From NCBI GenBank assembly GCA_032718475.1, contig JAUCBJ010008839.1:1-64000 (forward strand): a DNA stretch of 64,000 nucleotides. The letters are read 5' to 3'. Within the stretch, counting starts at the first letter, position 1, and every line of letters starts with the position of its first letter. Positions 22,948 to 33,364 of the stretch are shown one piece after another. Under the pieces are notes generated by a model, which saw only the letters and a program-made list of their open reading frames with translations, did not search any database and was not told the origin of the DNA. The position numbers were made by a program, and so were the translations under genes. Source of the stretch: Nemertoderma westbladi (taxonomy: Eukaryota; Xenacoelomorpha; Nemertodermatida; Nemertodermatidae).

Positions 22948-25900
22948 TCACTTCTTCTTAACGAGTATCAGTTGATCCTGTGATGCATTGACAGTGACAC
23001 CCATTCTATCAGCCGCCTGTCTCATATAAATATCTTCCTTGGGTGTCCAAACACTGCGAGGGCACTGTATGGAAGGTGTCACTGTGAGAGACTCCAACAT
23101 CTCATGTATGGTCTCCTTGGTGGTCTGGCTCACCGGTGGGCAGGAACCAAGGTTGGGGGAGTGATTTCCAAGGGGTGAACGGGAGGCCAGAGCAGCAGAG
23201 TGGTCACTTAGGGGAGAGCGGGAACCCAGAGCAGCAGAGTGGTCAGTTAGGGGAGAGCGGGAACACAGAGCAGCAGAGTGGTCAGTTAGGGGAGAGCGGG
23301 AAGCCAGAGCAGTAGAGTGGTCAGTTATGGGAGAGCGGGAACCCAGAGCAGTAGAGTGGTCAGTTAGGGGAGAGCGGGAAGCCAGAGCAGCAGAGTGGTC
23401 AGTTAGGGGAGAGCGGGAACCCAGAGCAGCAGAGTGGTCAGTTAGGGGAGAGCGGGAACCCAGAGCAGCAGAGTGGTCAGTTAGGGGAGAGCGGGAACCC
23501 AGAGCAGCAGAGTGGCCAGTTATGGGAGATCGGGAAGCCAGAGCAGCAGAGTGGTCAGTTAGGGGAGAGCGGGGAGCCAGAGCAGCAGAGTGGTCAGTTA
23601 GGGGAGAGCGGGCACCAAGAGCAGCAGAGTGGTCAGTTATGGGAGAGCGGGAACCCAGAGTAGCAGAGTGGTCAGTTAGGGGAGAGCGGGAAGCCAGAGC
23701 AGCAGAGTGGTCAGTTAGGGGAGAGTGGGAAGCTAGAGCAGTAGAGGGGTCAGTTAGGGGAGAGCGGGAACCCAGAGCAGCAGAGTGGTCAGTTAGGGGA
23801 GAGCGGGAACCCAGAGCAGCAGAGTGGTCAGTTAGGGGAGTGCGGGAAGCCAGAGCAGCAGAGTGGTTAGTTAGGGGAGAGCGGGAAGCCAGAGCAGCGG
23901 AGTGGTCAGTTATGGGAGAGCGGGAAGCCAGAGCAGCAGAGTGGTAAGTTAGGGAAGAGCGGGAAGCCAGAGCAGCAGAGTGGTCAGTTATGGGAGAGCG
24001 GGAACCCAGAGCAGCAGCGAGTGGTCAGTTAGGGGAGAGCGGGAAGCCAGAGCAGCAGAATGGTCAGTTAGGGGAGAGCGGGAAGCCAGAGCAGCAGAGT
24101 GGTCAGTTAGGGGAGAGTGGGAAGCCAGAGCAGCAGAGTGGTCAGTTATGGGAGAGCGGGAACCCAGAGCAGCAGCGAGTGGTCAGTTAGGGGAGAGCGG
24201 GAAGCCAGAGCAGCAGAGTGGTCAGTTATGAGATAGCGGGAACCCAGAGCAGCAGAGTGGTCATTTAGGGGAGAGCGGGAACCCAGAGCAGCAGAGTGGT
24301 CAGTTATGGGAGAGCGGGAACCCAGAGCAGCAGAGTAGTCAGTTAGGGGGGAGCGGGAACCCAGAGCAGTAGAGTGGTCAGTTAGGGGAGAGCGGGAGGC
24401 CAGAGCAGCAGAGTGGTCAGTTAGGGGGGAGCGGGAACACAGAGCAGCAGAGTGGTCAGTTAGGGGAGAGCGGGAAGCCAGAGCAGCGGAGTGGTCAGTT
24501 ATGGGAGAGCGGGAACCCAGAGCAGCAGATTGGTAAGTTAGGGAAGAGCGGGAACCCAGAGCAGCAGAGTGGTCAGTTGGGGGAAAGCGGGAACCCAGAG
24601 CAGCAGAGTGGTCAGTTAGGGGAGAGCGGGAAGCCAGAGCAGCAGAGTGGTCAGTTAGGGGAGAGCGGGAAGCCAGAGCAGCAGAGTGGTCAGTTAGGGG
24701 AGAGCGGGAAGCCAGAGCAGCAGAGTGGTCAGTTATGAGATAGCGGGAACCCAGAGCAGCAGAGTGGTCAGTTAGGGGAGAGCGGGAACCCAGAGCAGCA
24801 GAGTGGTCAGTTATGGGAGAGCGGGAACCCAGAGCAGCAGAGTAGTCAGTTAGGGGGGAGCGGGAACCCAGAGCAGTAGAGTGGTCAGTTAGGGGAGAGC
24901 GGGAAGCCAGAGCAGCAGAGTGGTAAGTTAGGGAAGAGCGGGAGGCCAGAGCAGCAGAGTGGTCAGTTAGGGGGGAGCGGGAACCCAGAGCAGCAGAGTG
25001 GTCAGTTAGGGGAGAGCGGAAAGCCAGAGCAGCAGAGTGGTCAGTTAGGGGAGAGCGGGAAGCCAGAGCAGCAGAGTGGTCAGTTATGAGATAGCGGGAA
25101 CCCAGAGCAGCAGAGTGGTCAGTTAGGGGAGAGCGGGAACCCAGAGCAGCAGAGTGGTCAGTTATGGGAGAGCGGGAACCCAGAGCAGCAGAGTAGTCAG
25201 TTAGGGGAGAGTGGGAACCCAGAGCAGCAGAGTGGTCAGTTAGGGGGGAGCGGGAACCCAGAGCAGTAGAGTGGTCAGTTAGGGGAGAGCGGGAAGCCAG
25301 AGCAGCAGAGTGGTAAGTTAGGGAAGAGCGGGAGGCCAGAGCAGCAGAGTGGTCAGTTAGGGGGGAACGGGAACCCAGAGCAGTAGAGTGGTCAGTTAGG
25401 GGAGAGCGGGAAGCCAGAGCAGCAGAGTGGTAAGTTAGGGAAGAGCGGGAGGCCAGAGCAGCAGAGTGGTCAGTTAGGGGGGAGCGGGAACCCAGAGCAG
25501 CAGAGTGGTCAGTTAGGGGAGAGCGGGAAGCCAGAGCAGCGGAGTGGTCAGTTATGGGAGAGCGGGAACCCAGAGCAGCAGAGTGGTAAGTTAGGGAAGA
25601 GCGGGAACCCAGAGCAGCAGAGTGGTCAGTTAGGGGAGAGCGGGAAGCCAGAGCAGCAGAGTGGTCAGTTAGGGGAGAGCGGGAAGCCAGAGCAGCAGAG
25701 TGGTCAGTTATGGGAGAGCGGGAACCCAGAGCAGCAGCGAGTGGTCAGTTAGGGGAGAGCGGGAAGCCAGAGCAGCACAATGGTCAGTGAGGGGAGAGCG
25801 GGAAGCCAGAGCAGCAGAGTGGTCAGTTAGGGGAGAGTGGGAAGCCAGAGCAGCAGAGTGGTCAGTTATGGGAGAGCGGGAACCCAGAGCAGCAGCGAGT

Positions 25901-28470
25901 GGTCAGTTAGGGGAGAGCGGGAAGCCAGAGCAGCAGAATGGTCAGTTAGGGGAGAGCGGGAACCCAGAGCAGCAGAGTGGTCAGTTAGGGGAGAGCGGGA
26001 GGCCAGAGCAGCAGAGTGGTCAGTTAGGGGAGAGCGGGAAGCCAGAGCAGCAGAGTGGTCAGTTAGGGGAGAGCGGGAAGCCAGAGCAGCAGAGTGGTCA
26101 GTTATGAGATAGCGGGAACCCAGAGCAGCAGAGTGGTCAGTTAGGGGAGAGCGGGAACCCAGAGCAGCAGAGTGGTCAGTTATGGGAGAGCGGGAACCCA
26201 GAGCAGCAGAGTAGTCAGTTAGGGGGGAGCGGGAACCCAGAGCAGTAGAGTGGTCAGTTAGGGGAGAGCGGGAAGCCAGAGCAGCAGAGTGGTAAGTTAG
26301 GGAAGAGCGGGAGGCCAGAGCAGCAGAGTGGTCAGTTAGGGGGGAGCGGGAACCCAGAGCAGCAGAGTGGTCAGTTAGGGGAGAGCGGGAAGCCAGAGCA
26401 GCGGAGTGGTCAGTTATGGGAGAGCGGGAACCCAGAGCAGCAGAGTGGTAAGTTAGGGAAGAGCGGGAACCCAGAGCAGCAGAGTGGTCAGTTAGGGGAG
26501 AGCGGGAAGCCAGAGCAGCAGAGTGGTCAGTTAGGGGAGAGCGGGAAGCCAGAGCAGCAGAGTGGTCAGTTATGGGAGAGCGGGAACCCAGAGCAGCAGC
26601 GAGTGGTCAGTTAGGGGAGAGCGGGAAGCCAGAGCAGCAGAATGGTCAGTTAGGGGAGAGCGGGAAGCCAGAGCAGCAGAGTGGTCAGTTAGGGGAGAGT
26701 GGGAAGCCAGAGCAGCAGAGTGGTCAGTTATGGGAGAGCGGGAACCCAGAGCAGCAGCGAGTGGTCAGTTAGGGGAGAGCGGGAAGCCAGAGCAGCAGAA
26801 TGGTCAGTTAGGGGAGAGCGGGAACCCAGAGCAGCAGAGTGGTCAGTTAGGGGAGAGCGGGAGGCCAGAGCAGCAGAGTGGTCAGTTAGGGAAGAGCGGG
26901 AGGCCAGAGCAGCAGAGTGGTCAGTTATGGGAGAGCGGGAACCCAGAGCAGCATAGTGGTCAGTTAGGGGAGAGCGGGAACCCAGAGCAGTAGAGTGGTC
27001 AGTTAGGGGAGAGTGGGAAGCCAGAGCAGCAGAGTGGTCAGTTAGGGGAGAGTGGGAAGCCAGAGCAGCAGAGTGGTCAGTTAGGGGAGAGTGGGAAGCC
27101 AGAGCAGCAGAGTGGTCAGTTAGGGGAGAGTGGGATCCCGGAGCAGCAGAGTGATCAGTTATGGGAGATTTCCCAGAGAGACCACCATGAGTAGATGGGG
27201 CCCGGTTATCCCCAGACTGGTCTTTATCCCCCCGATTCCTCGTCTCCCCAGACTGATCTCCAGACCCTCTACCAGACTTCCCCGAACTCTCACCGAATAT
27301 ATTATTACACATCACCTTCTCAAAATGCTCAAACTTGACGACATCTTTCTCTAACTCATTTAACTCGTTGTTGATACATTGATCGTACGGTTTTATAAGT
27401 TGAGCCTTGATCAAGGCCAGTCTGGCGCCCCGGTAACCCCCTTTCATTCGCTTTGCCTTCCCGGCTAGATAGAAACACTTTACCTTTTCTTTATCCGCCA
27501 CGGGAATGTTATGAATAACTTTATTTGTGTACTTCAACACTTTTTGCCATTCTCCCATCTTGTAAGCACAGATCGCCGCGTTGCTATAGACAACCTGACT
27601 GCACTTATACCAGTCGGTCTGCTCTTCCTCGCTTTCTAAAGTACAATCCTCGACTATATGGGTCGCTTTTAGGTACTTCTTGAAGGCCCAATCGAACTGT
27701 TTGTGTTTGTAAAGGTCATTCCCGTAATATTTCTCAGTCATAAACGCGCGTTTAACTTGTGAGAATGTTAGAGCGCGTCTCTCGTACTCGTCCATGGAGT
27801 AATTATCCTGGTTGGACGTCCTGGAAGTTCTCGAGGACGATAACCCACAGAGGTGGAATCCGTGGCCCCAACCTTAGTTGCCCGGCAACCACCCCTCTGG
27901 GGCCAATAGGAAGCGAGCGGCCTCCCCCCAGACGCATCGTGCTCACGGCCACGTCCACCCCGGGCCACATACGGCCCGCGTTCAATCGGAACCGCTCCGG
28001 ACGTCGGCGTAGGTACGTGGAGTCCATCGGTTCGTCGGCGAACTCGTGGAGTCGTGGTACATGTTGTAGTGGATCGTTACGAAGGCGCCCTCCGGTACGA
28101 GAAGTCCGTCGCCGGGGGTTATAGTCTCCTTAAGGACGCTGACGACAGGGAAGTAATCAGAGATGTCAGTCATTCGGTGTGTCATTAACCGAAAGGGAGA
28201 CTCATTGGAATCCGTGGCTTCGCCACCCACCCCTAAACAGTCTGGGTTTAAGTATTTCATGACATCCTCTTCCTCGAAGTAGTTCTTATACGGTACAGGT
28301 TTAATAGGTTCCGGCATTCCGTATTCCATTTCGCCGACATCGAATATAACTCCCTCCTCTCCGCGGAGTCGGTTTACGTCTATCGGGTCTCGGATCGACT
28401 CGCCGAAATCCCGATTCTCGTTTCGTTCCACCGCCGACATATCTGTGCACTCATCGATAAAAATAGCCAT
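22948..28470 (-). CDS. FKBP6: FKBP6-like FKBP/TPR protein with a minisatellite-coded tail (frame-broken)
   Basis: On the minus strand an ATG at 28470 opens an acidic N-terminal region of about 130 residues, then an FKBP domain (FVTIHYNMY, FADEPMDSTYLRRRP, MWPGVDVAVSTMRLG, ARFLLAPE, LRLGPRIPP, VIVLENF), then TPR-type helices (YYGNDLYKHKQFDWAFKKYL, CSQVVYSNAAICAYKMGEW, VKCFYLAGKAKRMKGGYRGA) ending PYDQCINNELNELE, typical of FKBP6/Shutdown, inactive FKBPs acting with Hsp90 in the piRNA pathway. The tail is a 13-residue repeat (SPLTDHSAALGSR) encoded by the 39-bp array; the same frame exits the array into a unique C-terminus (SQTTKETIHEML... to the stop at 22948). Single-base frame changes break the FKBP domain near 28047, 27926, 27893 and 27813, and +2-bp variants break the tail. 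No introns are visible, so it may be a retrocopy, a decayed gene, or an intact gene with assembly errors. Confidence 0.72.
23152..27167. repeat. 39-bp minisatellite (about 103 copies) inside the FKBP6-like gene
   Basis: The plus-strand unit is GGGAACCCAGAGCAGCAGAG + TGGTCAGTTAGGGGAGAGC, 39 bp or 13 codons. Almost all variants are substitutions that leave the minus-strand frame open. Six units carry a +2-bp variant (CAGCAGCGAGTGG), in three pairs 156 bp apart, at about 24018/24174, 25738/25894 and 26600/26756. The pairs are offset by 1720 and 862 bp, which shows block duplication of about 22 units. Each +2 variant leads to a stop within one unit in the 13-codon frame. Confidence 0.95.
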
Positions 28471-28825
28471 GAGGAGTCGAGTAACGTTTACACCCGGAAG
28501 TATTGCTGTATTACATAGTTATAAAGGTTCCCCAGTCGCCCAGTCTACGTTTACAACAAAATATTTTCATGCAAAACTGGACGAGCGCAACGAGGCTTTT
28601 GGTTAAAATAACGTGCCACTGTAACCTGCTCCTTTCCCTAAATTGAGAATTTAATATTGAGGCGGGATATTAATTCGCCAAGGCGGGATTTGCGTCCAGT
28701 TGTTTTCCCCCAGTCTCAACAAATTTACCAAATAAATGGTTACGTTCCGCCAGAAGGCACTACTCTGTGCATTCATTCATTACTTCCTTGTCTTTCTTAG
28801 TAATATCAGAGAAAGAGATAACTAA
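28471..28825. other. Upstream region of the FKBP6-like gene with a fold-back fragment
   Basis: On the minus strand a CTTTATAA lies at about 28518-28525, roughly 50 bp before the ATG, a possible TATA-like element. At about 28595-28650 the motifs TTTTGGTTAAAATAACGTG and CTGTAACCTGCTCC match the core of the fold-back family. Confidence 0.4.
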
Positions 28826-30818
28826 TTGTATAAATTTAGGAAATACCGTGTTTTACCTGATTATAATAATTACTGCAAATATAGAAACCTTGTCCAACGG
28901 GAAATAAAAAAAGCTAAATCTGAATATTTGTACAACAAAATAAGTGAGAATAAAGATAATCCTAAAAGTCTATGGTCTACCCTAAAATCTTTAGGTTATA
29001 AAAACCTTAAATCTAAATCGAATATTGTTCTGCAAGATAACGGTGAGCTGATTCATGATCATACTCTAGATAGTAATTTATTTAATAATTATTTTCCTAA
29101 TGTTGCCTCTAATTTAGTTAAGAAGTTACCGTTATCAAGTAATAAATATAGTATAGGGTCCGAAACTCTAAATAATTTTTATTTAGAAAAGTTACAAAAT
29201 TCAGAAAAGTTATTTTTAAAACCCGTTTCTGAGGATTTCGTTTCTCAAAATCTACTTAGCCTATCAGCCTCAAAAACTACCGGTCTAGACCTATTACCTG
29301 CCCGTTTTCTTAAGGATGGTACTGAAGTACTTAAAGTGCCTATTACTTTTATTATTAATTACTCTATCGTAGATAATGTAGTACCAGACGAACTGAAATT
29401 AGCTAAGGTTGTTCCTCTGTATAAAAAGAATAGTAAAGTAGAACCCTGTAATTACAGACCTGTTAGTATCTTAAGTATTGTATCTAAAATTCTAGAACGT
29501 TCTGTTTTTCTACAGCTGGAAGCACATCTAAGTAGGCTAAATCTGATCTATGAACTTCAGTCCGGTTTTCGTAAATCATATTCTACAGACACCTGCCTTA
29601 TTAACTTAACTGATACAATTAGATGTAATAACGCAAAGGGTTTATATACTGGTATGGTAATGTTGGACCTACAAAAGGCTTTCGATACTGTAGATCATGA
29701 AATTCTGCTTGGTAAGTTAGGCCTGATGGGTGTAGGTTCTATAGACTGGTTCAAGTCCTACCTGTCAGACAGAGGTCAAACTGTAGTTTTTAGCAAATCG
29801 CAGTCTACTGTACAAGAGATTACCTGTGGTGTACCGCAAGGTAGTATATTAGGTCCTCTGCTTTTTGTATGCTATGTAAATGATATGATAAGTACGCCAC
29901 ATTGGATAACTGCTTATCTGGAGAAAGTACAGTGAAAAATATTTTCTCGAAAGTTAACAGTAGGCTTAGGTTTCTATACAGAAATAAAAATAGTTTAAAG
30001 TAACTTTGCTCTTCTTTAATACAGTGTCACATGGACTATGCATGCTCTTCTTGGTATGAAGGCTTAACCAAACAGCTTAAATGTAAATTACAAGTTGCTC
30101 AGAATAAAGTAGTACGATTTATTAAAGACTACAAACCTAGGCACCACTTAACTCTTAACTACTTAACTTAGATAATAGAGTTAAGCAGCTACGCCTTAAC
30201 CATGTGCATAAAGTGTATAATGGTAAATGTCCCAATTACCTAAAACAAAAATTCAACAGAGTACGCGATACACACTCTTACAGTACCAGAGCTAGTGCTT
30301 CAAACTTTTACCTCCCGAATTGTAAATCCTTTGAATCTGATACTTTCTTTTTTAACGGCATTAAAAATTGGAACGCTCTGCCCTGCCTAATGAAATTAAA
30401 AACCTAGATAATCAACATTATTTTAAATCTGCAGTTAAATCTCACCTCCGTGTGCAATGTAAAAATAGGTACAATAGTCCTACAGTAAGTTATTAGTGTA
30501 TGAATTATTTACTATTTATACTGTAATTACGTTTTATAATAAATTGTTCTGTACATTACATCTTTATCGTTGAGTCGGACATTGTCACGCTCTCGGTAAA
30601 GTTGTACATGTACATAGTGTAATTACGTTTTATATTGGTTTTAGGTTAGCGTAGTGTAATATTGTATTTGTTACCCGCTTGGAAATAAGCTGCAAAGCTT
30701 TAGGGGTAATCCTATATGTTATGTTGGACAATACCTTTATACCGGTACATTGTTTGGTGTATTTGTTATTGTTTTTACATAATGTATAAATAAATCTATC
30801 TATCTATCTATCTATGTT
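28800..30818 (+). mobile_element. CR1/L2/Jockey-type LINE, 5'-truncated and internally deleted
   Basis: An RT frame at 28826-29935 is followed, after a loss of sequence, by remnants of the post-RT region (VNSRLRFLYRNKN near 29960; SYSTRASASNFYLPN within 30204-30407) and ends in an (ATCT)n tail at about 30796-30818, as LINEs of the CR1/L2 group do. The 5' boundary is not defined. Confidence 0.8.
28826..29935 (+). pseudogene. LINE reverse transcriptase lacking motif C
   Basis: The frame holds the region before RT (KLWSTLKSL-like [15 protein letters not shown]), the fingers ([36 protein letters not shown]), [13 protein letters not shown], motif A ([13 protein letters not shown]) and motif B ([14 protein letters not shown]). 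After VNDMI it runs into a short unrelated tail and stops. The catalytic A/YADD motif expected about 20 residues further is absent, and the next recognisable segment belongs well downstream, so roughly a hundred codons are deleted. A frame-shifted C-terminal remnant is at 30204-30407. It cannot encode an active enzyme. Confidence 0.85.
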
Positions 30819-31387
30819 AATATTGTTACGGGAATTACATTTACTAGGCCTATTCAGATGTTTACCCAATTATTAGATTGCCTACCGACATTGATAGCAC
30901 TTATTTCGGTTTTTGCACCAAACGTTCACGTAACAAACTGTGTAAATCAATGTTCTTGCTAACTTATTTAAATTTTACTAAGATCGATTAATCTAAATCT
31001 TTCGAAACCTAAGAAATACTAGGAATTGCCATATATTATATTCGTTTTATTGAAATTAAACAAACATATTTATATAACTTACACATATTGCGCCATAATA
31101 TGTTATAGAAAAAAGTAATTCCTAGATACAGAGCAATTTTTTGTTCGCTTCGCTCGATTTTTATGGGCAACAACAATGTTGCTTACATCCTAATAATAAT
31201 TCGTCGTCCCACAACCATTTTGATCTGCCTGCAAAATTTCGGTGCCGGTACAATTTCGGCAGAATCAGTACGAAGTTTCCCACGTGAACTGAACATACAT
31301 ATATAATACGTCAATACCATCTAAGCCGAGTCAGGGGGTGGGTTGGGGGAGTGGGGCTTGAGGCAAATCCCATCTCCATGCTTAATT
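30819..31387. other. Non-coding sequence
   Basis: No gene or clear repeat. Contains one of the scattered GTTCGCTTCGCTCG palindromic stretches (about 31143). Confidence 0.35.
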
Positions 31388-31470
31388 ATCAATAAGGAAA
31401 AAGAGCAGGTTATTGGACGTTATTATAACCAAAACAATAAACTAAAGTCAATAGAACGGGTTTCAGTTAA
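31388..31470. mobile_element. Fragment of the fold-back family
   Basis: GAGCAGGTTATTGG, then TTATAACCAAAACAATAAAC and GAACGGGTTTCAG reproduce the arm core seen also at 56588-56665 (AGCGGGTTACAGTGGCAAG, TTCTAACCAAAACAATAAAC, GAACAGGTTACAG). The two fragments are more alike than either is to the full-length copies. Confidence 0.55.
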
Positions 31471-32030
31471 ATTTTTTGGAGTAAGAAATTGTTATTTGCA
31501 TTGATTTCTCCTGGAGAGGGGTGAATTTTGATTGCATCGAATTGGACTGTATCCACCCCTATTTGCCAGGCATGGAGGCCTATCTGAGATATATTGAGTA
31601 TATAATAGGAAAACATATAATAGTTTGTCCATAATATTTGTTTATGCCAGTAGGTAGACACGGAACGACGAGCTTTTGTGGAGGTTGATCTCTCCTACTC
31701 CTGAGGAAGTGGAAGCATGAAGAATATGGAAAGATCTGAGGGCCACAATGATTCATTGTCAATATGGGCTGGGCCCAGCATAAAAGGTTGCGATATCTTC
31801 TGTAGTCAGGGTCCATTGTGGGATTCTATAGAATTGGCTCAACTGCAGCTCCGGAAAAAGGTGGTGCCCTTTGAAGAATATACCTACTCCCTCCAGATCT
31901 TAGACAGTATGGTAAGCCACGCTGACTGAGCAGACTGCAGATACAGTTTACTGACACCCCCAAGCTGGCATGAACTGCGAATACACCTGCTAACGTTGGA
32001 GGTAAATAGGTGAATAAAACCTGTAAAAGT
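31471..32030. other. Non-coding sequence
   Basis: Short frames on both strands have no recognisable motif. Probably repeat-derived, but no second copy was found in the window. Confidence 0.3.
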
Positions 32031-32808
32031 AGGTGACACGTTCGTGGGCCCTTCGCGCAGCACGGGGTAGGTGACACGTTCGTGGGGTCTTCGCGCAGCA
32101 CGAGGTTGGTGACACGTTCGTGGGGCCTTCGTGAAGCACGAGGTACTACTAGGATCGGCATGCTGCATTGCAGCTGCATTTTTAAGAATGCTGTGCCGGC
32201 TTGTCAACAAAATTGCACCGCCACAACTCCCTATCACCCATGACATTTGCTAGATCATCCGCATCTTCAAGGCCAGTGTCCTTTAAGAGGCGTCTCAAGA
32301 AAGTCATGGGCTGTCCACCATGCTTATTCACTCCATGAGGCTGCCAAAGTACAAGATTATGCACTGGCTGGTCCTCACGGCGAAAGCAATGTCCTGCAAA
32401 GCGGAGTCGATTTTGTTCTAGTGTCAAGCTTGGGGGAACCAATGAGACACCTCCAATGTTATATAGTGTCTGGTTGGAGATGTGTGCATTGTACTTGACA
32501 CAATGTACCCGGCGTAGCATTCTTGTGAATGTGCCATCCAGAGATTTGGTGTCCTCAGCAGTTAGAGCCCAGCATGGACTCCCGTAGAGGAGTACTGGAA
32601 CTACTGCTGCTCTAAATAATCGGACCTTAAGTTTCCGATTAATTCTAGGTGACTTCCAAATCCTGGAAAGCCTATTCAAGGCTGCCCATGCCTTTCCCTT
32701 ACGTATTCGAAGGTCCTCACGAGGTACGAGGTAGGTGACACGTTCGTGGGGTCTTCGTGAAGCACGAGGTAGGTGACACGTTCGTGGGGCCTTCGCGCAG
32801 CACGATGT
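32031..32808. repeat. 38-bp minisatellite interrupted by a LINE fragment
   Basis: The unit AGGTGACACGTTCGTGGGG followed by CCTTCGCGCAGCACGAGGT starts at 32031, 32069 and 32107 (period 38), and again at 32733 and 32771. The intervening 572 bp (32146-32717) is LINE sequence, so one array has been split in two. Confidence 0.88.
32146..32717 (-). mobile_element. LINE 3' fragment inserted in the minisatellite
   Basis: The minus-strand frame 32182-32679 (165 codons) encodes a LINE ORF2 C-terminus: VPVLLYGSPCWALTAEDTKS, RRVHCVKYNAHISNQTLYN, LRFAGHCFRREDQP, HGGQPMTFLRRLLKDTGLED, NVMGDRELW. This is the region after the RT domain in RTE-like elements. The 3' end has a short TAGTAG-type tail next to the array. 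A 9-bp direct repeat CACGAGGTA flanks the insert (32137-32145 and 32718-32726), the expected target-site duplication. A second copy is at about 62880-63415. Confidence 0.85.
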
Positions 32809-32834
32809 CTAGCTGAGCCGTTGGGTAGCAATAG

Positions 32835-32960
32835 AGTTAGTGGACTTTTTCAATCCCCATAGCAGCCGGCGGTTGATGTGTGTCCTTATTATAATTTCTA
32901 AACTTTTGATAGACTACATGTGTACCAAGTTTGGTTCCATTTCATCAATGACAGAACAGG
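32835..32960. repeat. Dispersed repeat, shared with 59890-60012
   Basis: ATAATTTCTAAAC, TTTATAGACTA or TTGATAGACTA, TGTA(C/T)ACCAA and GGTTCCATTTCATCAA occur in the same order in both places. It is a degenerate interspersed element of unknown class. Confidence 0.6.
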
Positions 32961-33364
32961 AAATACGTGGTATTATACGTGGTATTGATTGATGATTACT
33001 GGTATTGAACTGCTATTGGGCCTCCAATAACTGTTTGCTTTATATGTACAATGTTACCTTTAAATAGAAATGATAACACATTATTATGGTGTTGCGTACG
33101 AGTAGTGATATAAATAGTGTTGAATGATATATAAATATATCAGAGAAAGAGAGAAGATAAAATCATATCTATAAAGGGTGAACCCCTTTACTTGTACTAC
33201 CACTGTCACGAGTGTCACCCCCTCATCCCTTCAAAAATATAACTAGACAAGCCAATTCATAGAATTAATTGTTTACTCACACACAAAGGGCGTTGTTGTT
33301 TGTGTATAAAGTACAATGGTGAACAGGTATTGTATTCGAGAAAATTATAAACCAGCCATACAAA
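32961..33364 (+). promoter_or_regulatory. Upstream region of the alpha-kinase gene
   Basis: A TATA-like TGTATAAAG lies at about 33302-33310, some 55-60 bp before the ATG at 33365. Between them is another ATG (33316) starting a 24-codon frame that ends just after the kinase ATG, either a small upstream ORF or a first exon with a possible donor (AACAG|GTATTG). Otherwise no gene is seen. Confidence 0.35.

Noticed and set aside
23327-26993. Plus-strand frames GEREARAAEWSVRGE in the 39-bp array
   Set aside because: They are the antisense of the FKBP6-like tail. The minus frame connects to unique protein at both ends, the plus frame does not.
23152-27167. Possible CRISPR array
   Set aside because: There is no alternation of constant repeats and unique spacers; units are contiguous and the genome is eukaryotic. 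The same holds for the 17-, 41- and 50-bp arrays.
31717-31929. Plus-strand 70-codon frame with ordinary-looking protein composition
   Set aside because: No start context, splice sites or motif; it lies among repeat remnants.
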